NCBI GenBank assembly: GCA_029255685.2
Contig: CM055318.2
Coordinates: forward strand, 9,801,001 to 9,865,000
Source: Silene conica
Taxonomy: Eukaryota; Streptophyta; Magnoliopsida; Caryophyllales; Caryophyllaceae
DNA length: 64,000 nucleotides
Direction: 5' to 3'
The translations under genes and the position numbers were made by a program. The stretch's first letter is position 1, and the number at the start of each line of letters is the position of its first letter. The notes beneath the pieces are model-generated. The model made no database searches. It was not told the DNA's origin and saw only the letters and a program-made list of their open reading frames with translations. This document shows, in pieces, positions 13,054 to 25,037 of this stretch.

Positions 13054-15622
13054 TGTAACACCCCGTATTTTATAATAATATTTTATTATAAAAGTATTTT
13101 ATTTAATTAATTATTTGGAAGTTTAATAATATATTTTGGAAATCTATATTTATAACCTCCGTCCTATATTTTATTATTTCTCGTTTTGATCTACTTTTGG
13201 ATAGGTTAAAACGTCCGTGCAATAATTAATTATTTTAATTTAATAATTACTTTTCTATTTCAAGTTCTCCTTGCATTTTAATATGGTTCAATCCAATTTA
13301 TAATCAGATAATCCATTGTATGAGCTAATGGACCAAAAACCCATTAGTTAATCTCCTTATAAATAGAATTTAACCTAGCAAGCTACTAGGTCAATTTATA
13401 TATTTTGTGCACAAGCTTGTGCCGCACGACTCGTCGTACTCCTTTGCCTCTTTCGTCCGTTTTCTCTTCTTTTCTCCCTTTGACTTCATTGTTGAATATC
13501 TTTTATTCTTCAAAACTCATACATCAATTATATTTTCACAATCCTTGCTCTTACTTCTACAATATTTTATATTCAAAATATTTTATTGGGAATTATTTGT
13601 GTGGACCCTTAGACCTACGTTTTGGGTCTCTTATTTTAATGGGTAAACAAGAAGAAAAGTCTTTTATGGCGTTTTAATGGATTTGGATTCGGGTATACTA
13701 TAAAGTCAATTTTTGGGGTTATTGACACGTGTTGGAGACAAGACTTTGTTGGTCGTATTCTTTATGAAGATTTTCATTAATTGCCAAAAAGGTAACAAGG
13801 TGTTTCTCTTTTAATTGTGTTTATGCCAATTGATGTGATTAATATGATTTAATGATTGTTTGTACGATTAGTACATGTTTGATTATTTATTGTCATGAAT
13901 TAATTGTGCTGCTTATATTTATGTATGTTTTATTATCGTAATTGTGGATTATAATGAGTTGATAAGTCGTTATGGGTGTCGTGTGCGCAACTAGGGTTCG
14001 CGAGGAAACCCTAGACGGCGGCAAGGCTAATGGCCAAGAGTGTTGCTCAAGGTTATAGTTGAAGTATGTGTAACCTTGAAAATATGATTCAAGGTTATAA
14101 CTGAAACTAATACAACCTTGAGTATTACTCAAAGTTATAGTTGAACGAGGTATAACCTTGAAAGTATAAATCAAGGTTATAGCTGAAGTTAATATAACTT
14201 TGAACTACGAGTTAAAGTTATAGCTGAGACTAACGTAAACCTGAGGTATGACTCAAGGTTATGGTTGGTGCTAGTATAACTTTAGGTTAGTGTCAAGGTT
14301 TTGGCTAAGGTTACTATAACCTCAAGCCATATGTGGAAGTTATAGTTGAGGTTAAGTATAACCTCACATCCATTACTTGTGTTATAGTTAAAGTTACTAT
14401 AACTTGAGTTGTTTATACATGATTCACATGTTGAGTTGTGTTCAGTGATTGTATAATATTGTGTTTGCATTGTCGTTGGATACTTCTATGCATTTGATAT
14501 TAGGACAGTCTGTTATGGTGTTCTACTGGTTTGAGTCGTGATGGTATTCACGCATGTTAGTACAGTCAGTTATACTGTGCATTGTTGTTTGCTAGTTTGA
14601 ATAGATGACGGTAGTATCAGTTATATACTATCGGAACGAACTAACGCCACCCATTGATGTGGGATTTATTTTGGTCTATGTTCGGGATTGGTCGGAGGCA
14701 GTGGTTATACGCTCCAGTCCCCGTGTGTCGTTCGGTGTACAGTTATTGCATCGCGAGGTCTGGCCAGGTCTTAGGCATATAGACAGTGGTTATACGCTAT
14801 ACATAGTACCGTGGAGGCAGTGGTTATACGCTCCACACCGATGGAGGCAGTGGTTATGCGCTCCGTCAGCTAGAGGCTGTGGTTATACGCTCTGGCAAGT
14901 TAGAGGCAGTGGTTATACGCTCTAACGGGCGTTTGCTCCATCCGCTATGCTTTGATGATAGCTTTGTGCGTTCGGTTGCGATGGATTGCGTGTCACCATA
15001 TTCGTTATGCTTTAATGCTAGCATTGTGCCTTACGCTACTATGAGTCGTGAGTTACTTGAGTTGTAAGTGTTCATGGTCTAGTGGTCGCATATGGTTTAG
15101 GTTCGTTGGTTTCATTTGTCTGGTGCCGAGAATATCATGGTATGGTAAGTTTGCTTTCATGTCATGTCATGTTTATATCTTCACATGATTGTCGTATTAT
15201 TTCTTCAGATGATGGTAAGTTTGATTGGACTTTCATGAGTATAGATGATCTCGCATGTTTACTGATTTTACATTTCATTTGTTAATGATTGTTGGTCATA
15301 TTCAATTGTTGTAAACATGACTGGGAGAGCATCTAGTTACTCCCGACTGATTGTCGACCCCACCTTCTCAGGTTGTACAGGTCGTTGCTGTTTGGTTGAT
15401 GCTTGCTTGGGGAATGTGCGAAGCGAGCTTAATAAATTGTTTAGGACCTTTGCTTTAAGTTTTAAGAACCTTTGAATAATGTATTAGTTTGGTTTTCGAT
15501 TTGAGTATCGATCCGGATTTGGGTAAGGTGTTTCCGCCACCTTAACCCAGTTATCATTGAGTTACACTCTGATATTCTTTTATATTATGTTTTTCCTTTA
15601 TTTTATAATCCGGGTTGTTACA
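13054..15622 (+). repeat. 3' LTR of element C (2569 bp)
   Basis: Same length and layout as 7127-9695, including both internal repeat arrays and the TATA box. Followed by the gttga duplication and the resumed gag frame of B. Confidence 0.95.
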
Positions 15623-16060
15623 GTTGATGTTCCCGACTCTCTCATAATTGACCGAGTTCTTCACTCGCTCAATAAGGTTAAATCGTATGCTCAATTCCGG
15701 GTGAATTTCAACATGCGAAACCAAGAGACTACATTGGATGAGTTGCATAAGATGCTCGTCCAAGCCGAAAGGGACATGAGATTTCATGAAAGTTCCACCA
15801 AGGATGTTTTAAACATCGAAAAGAAAGGGAAAACGAGCTTCAAAAGGAATGCCTTTAAAGGCAAGGGCAAGAAAACGTTCAAGCCCAAAGCGACCAAAGA
15901 AAAGACCTTTTCGAAAGGCGCTTCCATCTCTTCTTCGAAATCCGAAGACAAGTGCCATTATTGCACGAGGATCGGTCATTGGAAGCGTAATTGCCCCATG
16001 TACTTAAGCGATCTCAAAAATGGGAAGGCAACCGCCGTAGGTAATAATTCTCGTTTATGA

Positions 16061-18525
16061 TTCATGTCATTTATCAACTTATGTATAGTGATACAAATGT
16101 GTTGATATTTACCCTTTTTAATTGTTTTAAAGGACCACCTCCTAATAATGATAAGGGCAAGGAGAGGGAAGCATGAGGTTCCTTACTTGGATGGCTACGG
16201 TAGCATCCAATTGATCGAAGACTTGAAGAGCTAGGCTCTAATTTTCATATCGTCTTCTTTCATATTTTGCATTTTATTTATGGAACAATTTATTTTTTTG
16301 TAAGACAAGGATTAAAATCCTAAAACAATGGTTGTAATTTTGGATATTGGTGACTTGGTTTTCAACCCGAGTCACTACTTTTGTTCTTAGTCAATGTCTT
16401 GATTTCTCAAATAAATTGCATACCTTGTTAAAACATGAATAATGGTGATTTTATCACGCAATAAACCTTGATACGATCAATATTTTATAATCAAAGTGTT
16501 GATTAAAACGGAGAACTACACCCATGAGATACTTTCAATCAAATTAAGAAATCATTAATTCATTATACGATGATCATTTTAAGTGAAAATGAGAATGTAT
16601 ACATCACAACTATAAAACTTCAAACATTCATATGCATTGGTTAATCGAAATAGCTATCCTTATACGAATAAAGGTTATTGTTAGAAGGATAGAGTGGGAG
16701 AAAATATTTCGCTCGCAAAACAATGATGAAAATAAAGGATCTTAGAGAAGATTCCTACATGGGAGTCTTAAGAAGAGCCCTAAATGAATGAATTGAAGAA
16801 ACTACGAGAGGACACTGAAGAAACTATGGGAGGACACTCGAAGAAAGTTCCTTATGTTCATTGTTTCAGCGGGAAACCCCGTATGAATTCGGAAGGAATA
16901 TCGGCTCTTTGAGATAATGATTTTTTAAAGATTATAAGATAATAGAGGAGAAATCATCTATCTATACAAGGGGTTAGACCGGTTCCTTAATAAATGATTT
17001 TTCTAAGTTTATAAGATAAAAGAGAAGAAATCATCTCAATTCTCTCAATGTAGTTATGAGGAAATTATCATGTCATATTCGTTTCGAGGAAACGAAGACA
17101 TGAAAAGAGGGTGATGATTGATTGAATGAAAATAAATCACTATAGGGATAGTGATGGTGATAATGATTCAAGAGATAAATAAAGATTTACATGCGAGAAA
17201 TGAAAAGTTCATTTAAGAGATCGAGTGATATTGTTTTCAGTGGGAGCAATATTCATTAAAAAAATTAAGCCTACCATTTAGAGAGGATGGGTGATTCTTT
17301 AAGGTGTAAAGAATAAGAGATTTTCAATTCTAGATGATCAAATACTTTATATCATACGATGATGGAGCTTTACGGGAAGGTTTATTATATTGATAATAAA
17401 AGGTCGCCCATTAGAAATCAAAATGGTTAGATATGAATAACCTTGATAAAATAGCCAAGATGTTTGAAAATAGTAAGAGTGATGAAATCACTAATAACTA
17501 CAATATAGATTTCAGCACATAAGTGACTAGATAATTCCGAGTGATTCTTTAATCCCTCTAGTATATCAATACGTCACGAGTTATAAGATAACAGTGGGAG
17601 CTTCCCTCAGGAATGGAATCTCAAAATCTAGAATGGGTTCTAGATATGTGCTCAAATAAGATCATATTATGTGAGATAATATGAGTCGGAAGGAGACCAA
17701 AATTTATAAGTTTTGCAATCATGAATAAAAGGGTTTATACGCAAAACATTAATACAAATAGATGATCGTGCATCAAATGCAATGAAATAGTATTGACTGT
17801 TTTTGCATGACAATGTCATTTGAGTTATAATTAACTCAAGATGAAAGATACTTTGTCAAAATCCAAATGGGTTGTGAGAGACAATATTGAACCCCATAAG
17901 TGAACTGGATTGACTTAGTATAGCCCCTAGCCGCTTACATGAGGTGACATCTCAAAGCGACTAGAATGTGAGGCGACTGATGGCAAGTTCAAGTGCCATA
18001 GAGTCATATGTGATGACTAGTCGATCACATAGGCAGACTGCAGAGACACTCTGTCGGGCAAAGTGACCGCTTATAGAGTTCTGGAAATTTTATAATAGCC
18101 GGGTCGTGGCGAGAGCTGCTATAGTATTCTTGTGAGTCAATTCTTAGACTAAAGACTACTCTCCCAAGATGGTACAGTTTAGGCATAACCTTGATCCATT
18201 CTCTACGACTTTTCGTAACTGGAGTCAAATGGGATTGCTTCAGGCTGTGACTGACTGTGACCAGTTGAAGGAAGTAGTGCGATAGAAATTGTCCACCCCT
18301 TGTCAGGGTTGTTCAAATCTCAAGGCCACTCGAGGAGAAGATACCTGGAAATGCGTGGCCACGCTCGGAAGGTATCTATGGTAGATAATTCCGGTCAGAC
18401 AGTTATTCTCCAGATCGAGGAAACCATTCATGATATGATCAAATGCAAGTACGACCTCAGAGAGACATCTTGCATTGAGTGGGAGATTGTAATAGGACAA
18501 GAGAATTGGTGACGCACACTTGTCG
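16061..18525 (+). other. Interior of element B downstream of gag, no pol
   Basis: About 2.5 kb of AT-rich sequence without protease, integrase, RT or RNase H motifs on either strand. Its absence of pol is the reason B is called gag-only. ORFs of 60-70 codons here look random. Confidence 0.7.
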
Positions 18526-18541
18526 AGGACAAGTGGGAGAT
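18526..18541 (+). promoter_or_regulatory. Polypurine tract of element B
   Basis: aggacaagtgggagat immediately precedes the TGTTGGG start of the 3' LTR. This purine run primes plus-strand DNA synthesis. Confidence 0.8.
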
Positions 18542-19214
18542 TGTTGGGAAATGTGTCCTCAACAATAGTGCGACCATGTAATTAAATCTCATGACAAGAA
18601 TGCGCAAGGGATGATACGAATTATATTAGTCAACTGACCAACATTAATCGGTAATGATTGGCTAGCTAGAGTTTGACATTACTGTCGTATGACGGTGGTG
18701 GTCAGTTGATCCCTTTAGGTCCCACCTTTATGGCAATCCCCTTAATTGATAAAGTGATCAAATGTATATTGATACGATTTGATCATATTCCTTAAACTCG
18801 TATACCGAGAAATTAGAGGTTAAATCTTAATGTAAGATTTATGTTTAAAATTGAAACGTGTCAATTGTTAAACATTGAACGATATTTTATTATATCGTAA
18901 TTGGAATGAATTGGGTTATAATTATTACAAAGGTTGTAAATCGTATTGACGATAAATTATGAATGGCCATTTTATATGTTCGTAATTTCGAATTACGTGT
19001 CAAAATAATAAATATGATTTATTTAATTTTAAATGGTATTTATATGTGATAAATATGCATTTTCAAATTCGTAATTGCTCATTCATATACGAGTTTTACT
19101 CATTCATACCCTTTTTTTCATTACTTTTCCATTCTATGCCCTTGTCTAAGAAAAGTTCTCCTCTCTAATTCTCTCTGATTCTCTCCCCCAAAAAAAACCC
19201 TAAACCACACAACT

Positions 19215-22200
19215 ATGGATGCTAGCTCTCGTATCGATCAGGTAATAATTCTAATCTCTACCTTTATCAATTATATTATATGAAATTAAAAAATTGATTT
19301 AGACTAATTAGATTAGGGTTTCTTTAAATCGTTTTCAATTTTAACCTAATTAAGGTATGTAGCAAGGTGTAATTAAAGATAGAAGAAAAAGCAAACTAGT
19401 CTAATGACGTATGAATATATGATTTGTAAGTTCAAGCAGTAGTCTGACAAGTATGAAAGAGGAATGTACGGTTTGTACCCAGAAGCTATTGCTCCTACAG
19501 TTGGAACTTTGATTACATTTGTTTGGTCAAGAATCAATGTGGGTGCTTCCTGTTTGTCTTTACTTGAGCCTCCCATTTGTTAATTCAAGGACATCACCAC
19601 GTTGACTCAATAAACAAAGCAAACTTAAGGCACATCCATTCTCCTTTACTTAATGCTAATTTACTTTGTGAAATTAAAGAAGAACTTTAGAGAAAAGCTC
19701 CGCAAAGTGTCAGGCAACGAGATTCTGGCTTTCTTTTCCATATAGATAAGGTTCTATAAAAAAGGAACAATGACTCAAAACCCGTAGCGTTTGGAGTATT
19801 GGGAAACTGCAGGCTGGTAGTGTTAAGATCACAAATTCTTACTTCAGACCGACACATCCGTCTTAAACTTAAGACGGATACCATTTTACCTCACAAAATA
19901 CCCCTTAGAGGACTATTGCAAATAACATCTTTGTTTTAATTTCAGGACTCGGACTTAGAGTCGGATGAGTATGAAGAATTTTCTGCTGAAATGATAGATA
20001 CCGGACACATTTTTAATCTCGGAAAAAAATTCAGGAATCACGATGAATTGATAGCAGAAGTTAGAGAAATTGGACTATTGCATGATATACACGTGCGGCT
20101 AGGTACTCATCACCCACGTCGTGGTTATGGTGAGCGTTGGCTTAAGTGTGACAGATCTGGACGTTATCAATTTCGAGGGAATGTTAACGTTCCCTCCACG
20201 AAATCAAATACGGGGAGTAAAAAATGTTGGTGTCCTTTTAAACTCAAGGCAGTCGGAGAAGTTGACGGTACATGGAGGTTAGATGTACATAATGGATTTC
20301 ACAACCACTTCATTGGAGTAAAGGATAATGTTCTGAGTGCCGAAACAAAAGAGTTGATTTTGTCCATGACAGCAAGTAAAATTGCGGTTGCTAACATACT
20401 AATTGAGTTGAGAAAGAAGGATATACTTGTTACTGCCAAGCAAGTGTATAATATTCGTGCAAGAGCGAAAAAAACCTGTAGAGAAGAACGCACAACTGCT
20501 GAACAATTGCTTAAACTTGCTGATGATCATGGATATCGAACTTTTCATGAGACAAAACCTGGTGAAAAAAAAGGTGAGAGAGTCCTGACAAATGTTCTAT
20601 TTATACATCCCGATTCACTCAAGCTTTTGAAACTTTACCCATTTGTAATTGTTGTTGATAGTACCTACAAGACTAACATGTTTAAGATGCCATTACTAGA
20701 AGTTATAGGTGTTACGCCGGTTGGTAGAAACTTCTCTATGTTTTTTGCATTTTTGGAAAATGAGCAAACATCGTCATATAATTGGGCTCTAAAATGTATG
20801 AGAGAAGTAATAGGATCAGATGAGAATATGGTTTTTTTGACCGATTGTGATTTAGCTTTAATTGGTGCAATTAAGGCGAACTTTCCAAGTGCTAAGCACT
20901 TATTATGTAGACGTCACATAGAGAAAGATGTCGAAGCGTGGGTGAAAAGAACTAGGATAAAAAATTCAGGTTCAGTCGGTGAAACATTTGCAAAAGGGAG
21001 ATGGACACGAATGGTAAGATCTACAAGTGAGAAAGAATTTTTCGAAAATGAGGAGGAGATGTACAAGGTATACAAATTTTTTCCGGGTCTGAAAGAATAT
21101 TGCAAAAACACTTGGATCAATAAATATAAAGAGAATTTTGTATCAGCTTGGACCGACAAAGTGTTGCACTTTGGCAATGTTACTACAAACAGGTAATACT
21201 ATTTACTTTATTTGTCTTTTTATTTGATTTCGTGATTATTGGTATCTTATTTATATTGTTGATGGTCAAAGGGTTGAGGGCGCACATGCATCACTTAAAC
21301 GCTTGTTACGAACTTCTGTTGGTGGACTCGACACTGTCTTTGAAACAATTCATCATGCTGTGAACCTTCAATATCATGCAATAAAAGAGGAGTTTGCACG
21401 TTCAAAGACTATTCGTCTTCATCTTACTCAAGCTATGCCTGTTTACCGAAGATTAACACAAAATGTGACTCACAATGCGATTAGAATTCTTAATGATGCA
21501 CTGAAAGAGGTAAATTGTAACAATTGTGCGTTAAAGACAACTCATGGTCTACCTTGTGCATGCGAGATTATTGATTTAGTCAATACAGGTAAAACTATTA
21601 ACTAATATTGTTACTTTTGTTATTGTTGTTGTTAGAGATTGATTTGTAAATATATTTGTAAATTGGACAGATAAGTGTATAGAACTAGATTCTATTCACA
21701 GATTTTGGAGGACTTTTTGCATTCCCACGGAGGATATAAGCAACGGGAATGACCATGATACTAGAGAAATTCAAGAGCAAGACAGATTACGTAGACTTGC
21801 AGATGATGTCCTATCATCTGGCAACGTAGAAATGATGCGAAAGTTTTCTGAGTTTGCGGAAAATTTGTTGCACCCTCCGAAAATAGTTGACCCAGAAGTT
21901 AAAAAGACCAAAGGGCGCCCGAAAAAAACTTCTGTTTCAAGAAATCCATCACATTGGGAATATACAGAGAAGATGTTTCGAAAGACAAGTCGTAAGAAAG
22001 CAAAAACTGTGTTAGTCAGCACTCCTACAACTCTTTTGTCGTTTTCACAGGTAAGTATTTTTTAATATGAATGTATAGAAACATATTGTACATTTTTTAT
22101 TAATACTATTTTTATGAAAATACAGGACGATAAGTCATGCACACCTTTCCCATATCCAAATGCAATTGCCGATTACTTTTCACGTTGCATAACGGATTGT

Positions 22201-22841
22201 GTGGATGTCAGAGGTGATGGTCACTGCGGGTATCGATCGATTGCACAAGAGATTTATGGAAATGAAAATGAATGGGCGAAAGTTCGATGTGATCTATTGG
22301 ATGAACTAAATCTTAATAGGCAATACTATGTAGATGTGTGTGGGGGTGAAGAACAAATTGCCAAATATATAAAGATGATATCGTTTTGGAGGCCTTTTGC
22401 ACCCGAGGAATATTGGTTTGAAGTTGGACTTGGACTTCTTGTGTCAAACCGTTATGATGTGATTTTTGTGACTTTGTCTTCTACCGATTGTTGGACATTT
22501 TTACCACTCAAGATCTTGGGCGCAGTACCAAACGCTCCAAAGAAAATCGTAACAATAGTTTTGATTAACTCAGCTAAGCATTTTGTATGGGTAAGTTACA
22601 CAATTGAACTTTAATGTTATTTTGATATATTATATGATTAAGAATGTTCTTCTAATAATGTATTTCTTTGATTGTACAGGTGTGTATTCGAAATGACTCT
22701 CCGTTACCATTTCTTTACCCTTCTTGTCGAGGATTTCAACATGATAGTAGCCAAGTTGCTAATAGAATTATTCTTTATCAGTCTCTGCAGCCACCACAAC
22801 AACAGAATGCAGCATCTCCAATAATAATTTCGGATATGTAA
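19215..22841 (+). CDS. MULE transposase fused to an OTU-like cysteine protease domain, six exons
   Basis: My splice model is 19215-19241, 19946-21192, 21272-21588, 21671-22050, 22126-22590 and 22680-22841. All introns are GT-AG and the exons sum to 2598 nt, an open frame of 865 residues ending at TAA. The N-terminus has a FAR1/WRKY-GCM1-like zinc fold (Cys77, Cys103, Cys105, His128, His130). The MULE transposase core follows with candidate DDE residues Asp247 (VVDSTYKTN), Asp309 (FLTDCDLAL) and Glu427 (VEGAHASLK), CRRH at 330-333, and a C/H cluster like the SWIM finger (507-522). Exon 4 adds a basic GRPKK stretch. Exon 5 carries the OTU signature GDGHCGYRS (Asp688, Cys691) and the catalytic-type His809 (SAKHFVWV). 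The first part binds and cuts the element ends; the OTU part would be a deubiquitinase-like protease of unknown role in transposition. Short exon 1 is chosen because its ATG has a good frame and donor. Confidence 0.88.
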
Positions 22842-23298
22842 TTTACATCTGTATGTTTTTATAAACGAGTTAGACTTGTCGTAGGATGCAAATTTCTTAA
22901 TTCTCAGATGTTGTATGTTTTTATAAACGAGTTAGACATGTGTTGGTCATTACAGTCACTTTTAGTCAGCACCTTTTTTACTGTCCACTCGACTTCTTCT
23001 GGTACTGCCCATACTGCTGCTGCTGCAACAATTGCATCATCAGGAACGTATACACTCAGTGGCATAACGTCGAAAACAGTTTCAGTTTCAGTCTCAGAAA
23101 CTCTCGAATATGTACAGCTCTCGCAGCGACAGACAGGAGTTGGATCATCTGACAGTACAATTTTGCTCAAAACAGGATTAGGATTAGTATCAGTATCACC
23201 ACCAGAGGGTGAAACAGAAAGCGGAAGTGTACTGAACAGCTCGTTATTTTCGCTTTCAGGGATTTGCAGTGTGCACACTGCATTTTCCAGTCATTTCA
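22842..23298. other. MULE 3' region: unidentified sequence
   Basis: Follows the transposase stop. It includes a 30-bp imperfect direct repeat (tgtatgtttttataaacgag at about 22852 and 22913) and a stretch of 23000-23280 that is open on both strands for 120-145 codons. Neither reading resembles a family I know. It could be captured host DNA, but nothing proves this. Confidence 0.5.
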
Positions 23299-23755
23299 GA
23301 GAAAAATCGATGTACACACCCAAAATAATTTTTAATCAATTATGTTGATGAATAAGAGGAGACAATCTGATATGATGTTTGTTCAGATAGTTCAGGGACT
23401 TCAATGATGTATAACCCGGAAACGGTTTTTGATCTGAATGCTGAATCTTCATCTGGGTCTGCTCGAAAAATACCAAGACTTGATCTGAATCTTGATTGCA
23501 GTACTGAATTTGGCTTGTCTGATAATGATGTTCAGTTGAATGGTGCACCCTTTAATGATGTCTCTCTGTCGAAAGAATCGAAAGTTTCAGAAAAATACTG
23601 CATAAATTTTGGGTGTGTACTCATCTAACTCTATAAGAAGATTAATCAAATGATAAGAGTCAAATTTGACAACCCAAAAGTGGAGATTCCAGCAAAAACA
23701 GATTAATCAAATGATAAGAGTCAAATTATTTTGGGTGTGTACATCGATTTTTCTC
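23299..23755. mobile_element. Small inverted-repeat element inside the MULE (457 bp)
   Basis: The first 33 bases (23299-23331) are the exact inverse complement of the last 33 (23723-23755). A short plus-strand ORF (23404-23628) inside contains RLDLNLDC, like an LxLxL repression motif, but may be chance. No clear target duplication was found, so it may be a foldback or an inverted duplication rather than an inserted MITE. Confidence 0.6.
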
Positions 23756-25037
23756 CTTTTTTCACCACACATTTCAAAGCAAGCAGTATAAAACGGTGAA
23801 TCTCATCCACCTTACAAGAGCATCCGTCAGACCCAGCAACAATAATTCAGACCCAGCAACAATAATTCGTGGATCAGAAGGCACGTCAGCTCAGGTTGTG
23901 CATTTACAAGAGCATCCGTCTTTACAGAATTCACACTATCATAAATTGAATCAAATCGAATCATTAGTGATTGAAAATATGGAATTGAATCGAATTGAAT
24001 CAAATCGAATTGAATAAACAAGTGAGGAGAAACAGACCTGATTAACATCATCATGGGAGAGGACCGGTCTGAGGAGGTCGTCAAGACCGGCCGGTGGTGC
24101 AAGGAGAGGACGGTGAGGGTGGTGGAAAGTGGCGGCCAAATTGTGGTTGAATAGTTGCAGTTAGAGGGAGTGAATTGAGGAGAGAGACTGAAAGGGTATT
24201 AAAATAAAATTATAAAAATAGAAGGGTATTAAAGTCATTTGCGTTTATAATTGAGTAAAACATGTGTATGAATGAGCAACACCCTTTCAAATTATAAGAA
24301 TTGTTATTCTAGTGTAACACCTTAGATGTCACACTTATACAATTGATTAGAGACAATTGTAAAATGGACTACATTTTAATATGGTGGTACCGGTTTCATG
24401 GGATGGATTAAGGGTGTTTTAATTGTGTTTTAATATTAAGGACACAATTATTACCTAGCTTAGCACTTAATGGTTAGGGTTGCATACCTAGGCCATGGGT
24501 AATCTCAACAAGCATCCCTTTATGCCTTCCCCATGCCCTAGCCGACTACTACAACTCCCCATATACATCTTAAGTTAATTGTTAATTAAGATAAGGATAT
24601 ATGATATATAGAAAAGAACACACCCTTATTCATTCCTACTCTCTTAGCCGAAAATTTCACCAAGAAAAGAGAGAATAAAACAACCTCAAAACTAATATTA
24701 TAAGATAATATAAATATACTAATTGTAGTATTGAAATAATATTCTAATTAGAGAGATTAGAATTGTTTAAGGAGAAACCGATTTCTAGTCTAGCTTGTTC
24801 AAAGATCTCGGTCATTAAGGGGTTGTCTTGGTGCATCCAAAGGAGGTGTTCTTGTTGAACATTGGAGGATCATCCTTGCAGCATTTGGACCGAGTGTAAG
24901 GACTCGAAATTTCTCCCATTTCCGCATATATTAAGCATGCATAAGATCATTTTATGAGTTAATTAAAATGTTAATTAATATATTGTTTAGTATGACTAAT
25001 ATATTTAGTTTATGAGTAACTAAAACCCAACAGACTC

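Larger units (their letters stand above)
7127..15622 (+). mobile_element. Non-autonomous LTR retrotransposon C (LARD-like), nested in B gag
   Basis: 8496 bp, TGTAACACCCCG ... GGGTTGTTACA, flanked by a perfect 5-bp duplication gttga (7122-7126 and 15623-15627). The two LTRs are both exactly 2569 bp and differ by only scattered substitutions, so the insertion is young compared with A. A primer site and a G-rich polypurine tract (agggggttagat before 13054) are present. The 3.36-kb interior encodes no gag or pol that I can recognise. The LTR start TGTAACACCCCG and the PPT resemble Gypsy chromoviruses of the Tekay/Del sort (inference). It must be mobilised by another element's proteins. Confidence 0.92.
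6651..16060 (+). pseudogene. gag of element B, split by element C
   Basis: The N-terminal part (6651-7126) begins ATG ACA ACC and encodes a Copia-type capsid region (HGSNFKDWDAQLLLAAQGDD near residues 25-45). The C-terminal part (15628-16060) is rich in Lys and ends with a zinc knuckle CHYCTRIGHWKRNC (CX2CX4HX4C) that binds RNA. The two parts are in the same frame once element C and one copy of the GTTGA duplication are subtracted, giving about 302 codons, so gag was open when C landed. Gag forms the virus-like particle that packages element RNA. The insertion now stops translation a few codons past 7126. Confidence 0.9.
19070..24284 (+). mobile_element. Mutator-like element (MULE) with transposase-OTU gene
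   Basis: 5215-bp element with a perfect 9-bp target duplication tttcaaatt, the hallmark length for Mutator. Its ends are imperfect inverted repeats: ttgctcattcata and gttttactca recur in inverse at both ends (19074-19104 and the complement of 24250-24280). It carries one multi-exon gene (19215-22841) followed by 1.4 kb of extra sequence that holds a small inverted-repeat insertion. It lies in the LTR of B, so it is younger than B. Confidence 0.93.
2956..25032 (+). mobile_element. LTR retrotransposon B, gag-only (TR-GAG-like), nested in A
   Basis: Starts TGTTGGG and ends CCCAACA. Two LTRs (2956-4223 and 18542-25032, the second interrupted), an initiator-Met-type primer site, a gag gene and a polypurine tract all support an LTR element on the plus strand. 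After subtracting the nested elements C and MULE, it is about 8.4 kb. No protease, integrase or RT is visible in its interior, so it matches the class described as terminal-repeat retrotransposons with a GAG domain. It would need enzymes from a Copia partner. The gag type and the PPT/LTR start style (tgggagat followed by tgttggg) suggest a Copia origin. Confidence 0.88.
18542..25032 (+). repeat. 3' LTR of element B, interrupted by a MULE
   Basis: LTR sequence occupies 18542-19069 and resumes at 24294 through 25032. The break is the MULE insertion, bracketed by the 9-bp duplication tttcaaatt (19061-19069 and 24285-24293). Confidence 0.93.

Noticed and set aside
22908..23348. A host gene overlapping on both strands
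   Set aside because: Both frames are open by chance composition (Ser/Thr- and Glu-rich); no splice sites or family match, and it lies within the MULE.
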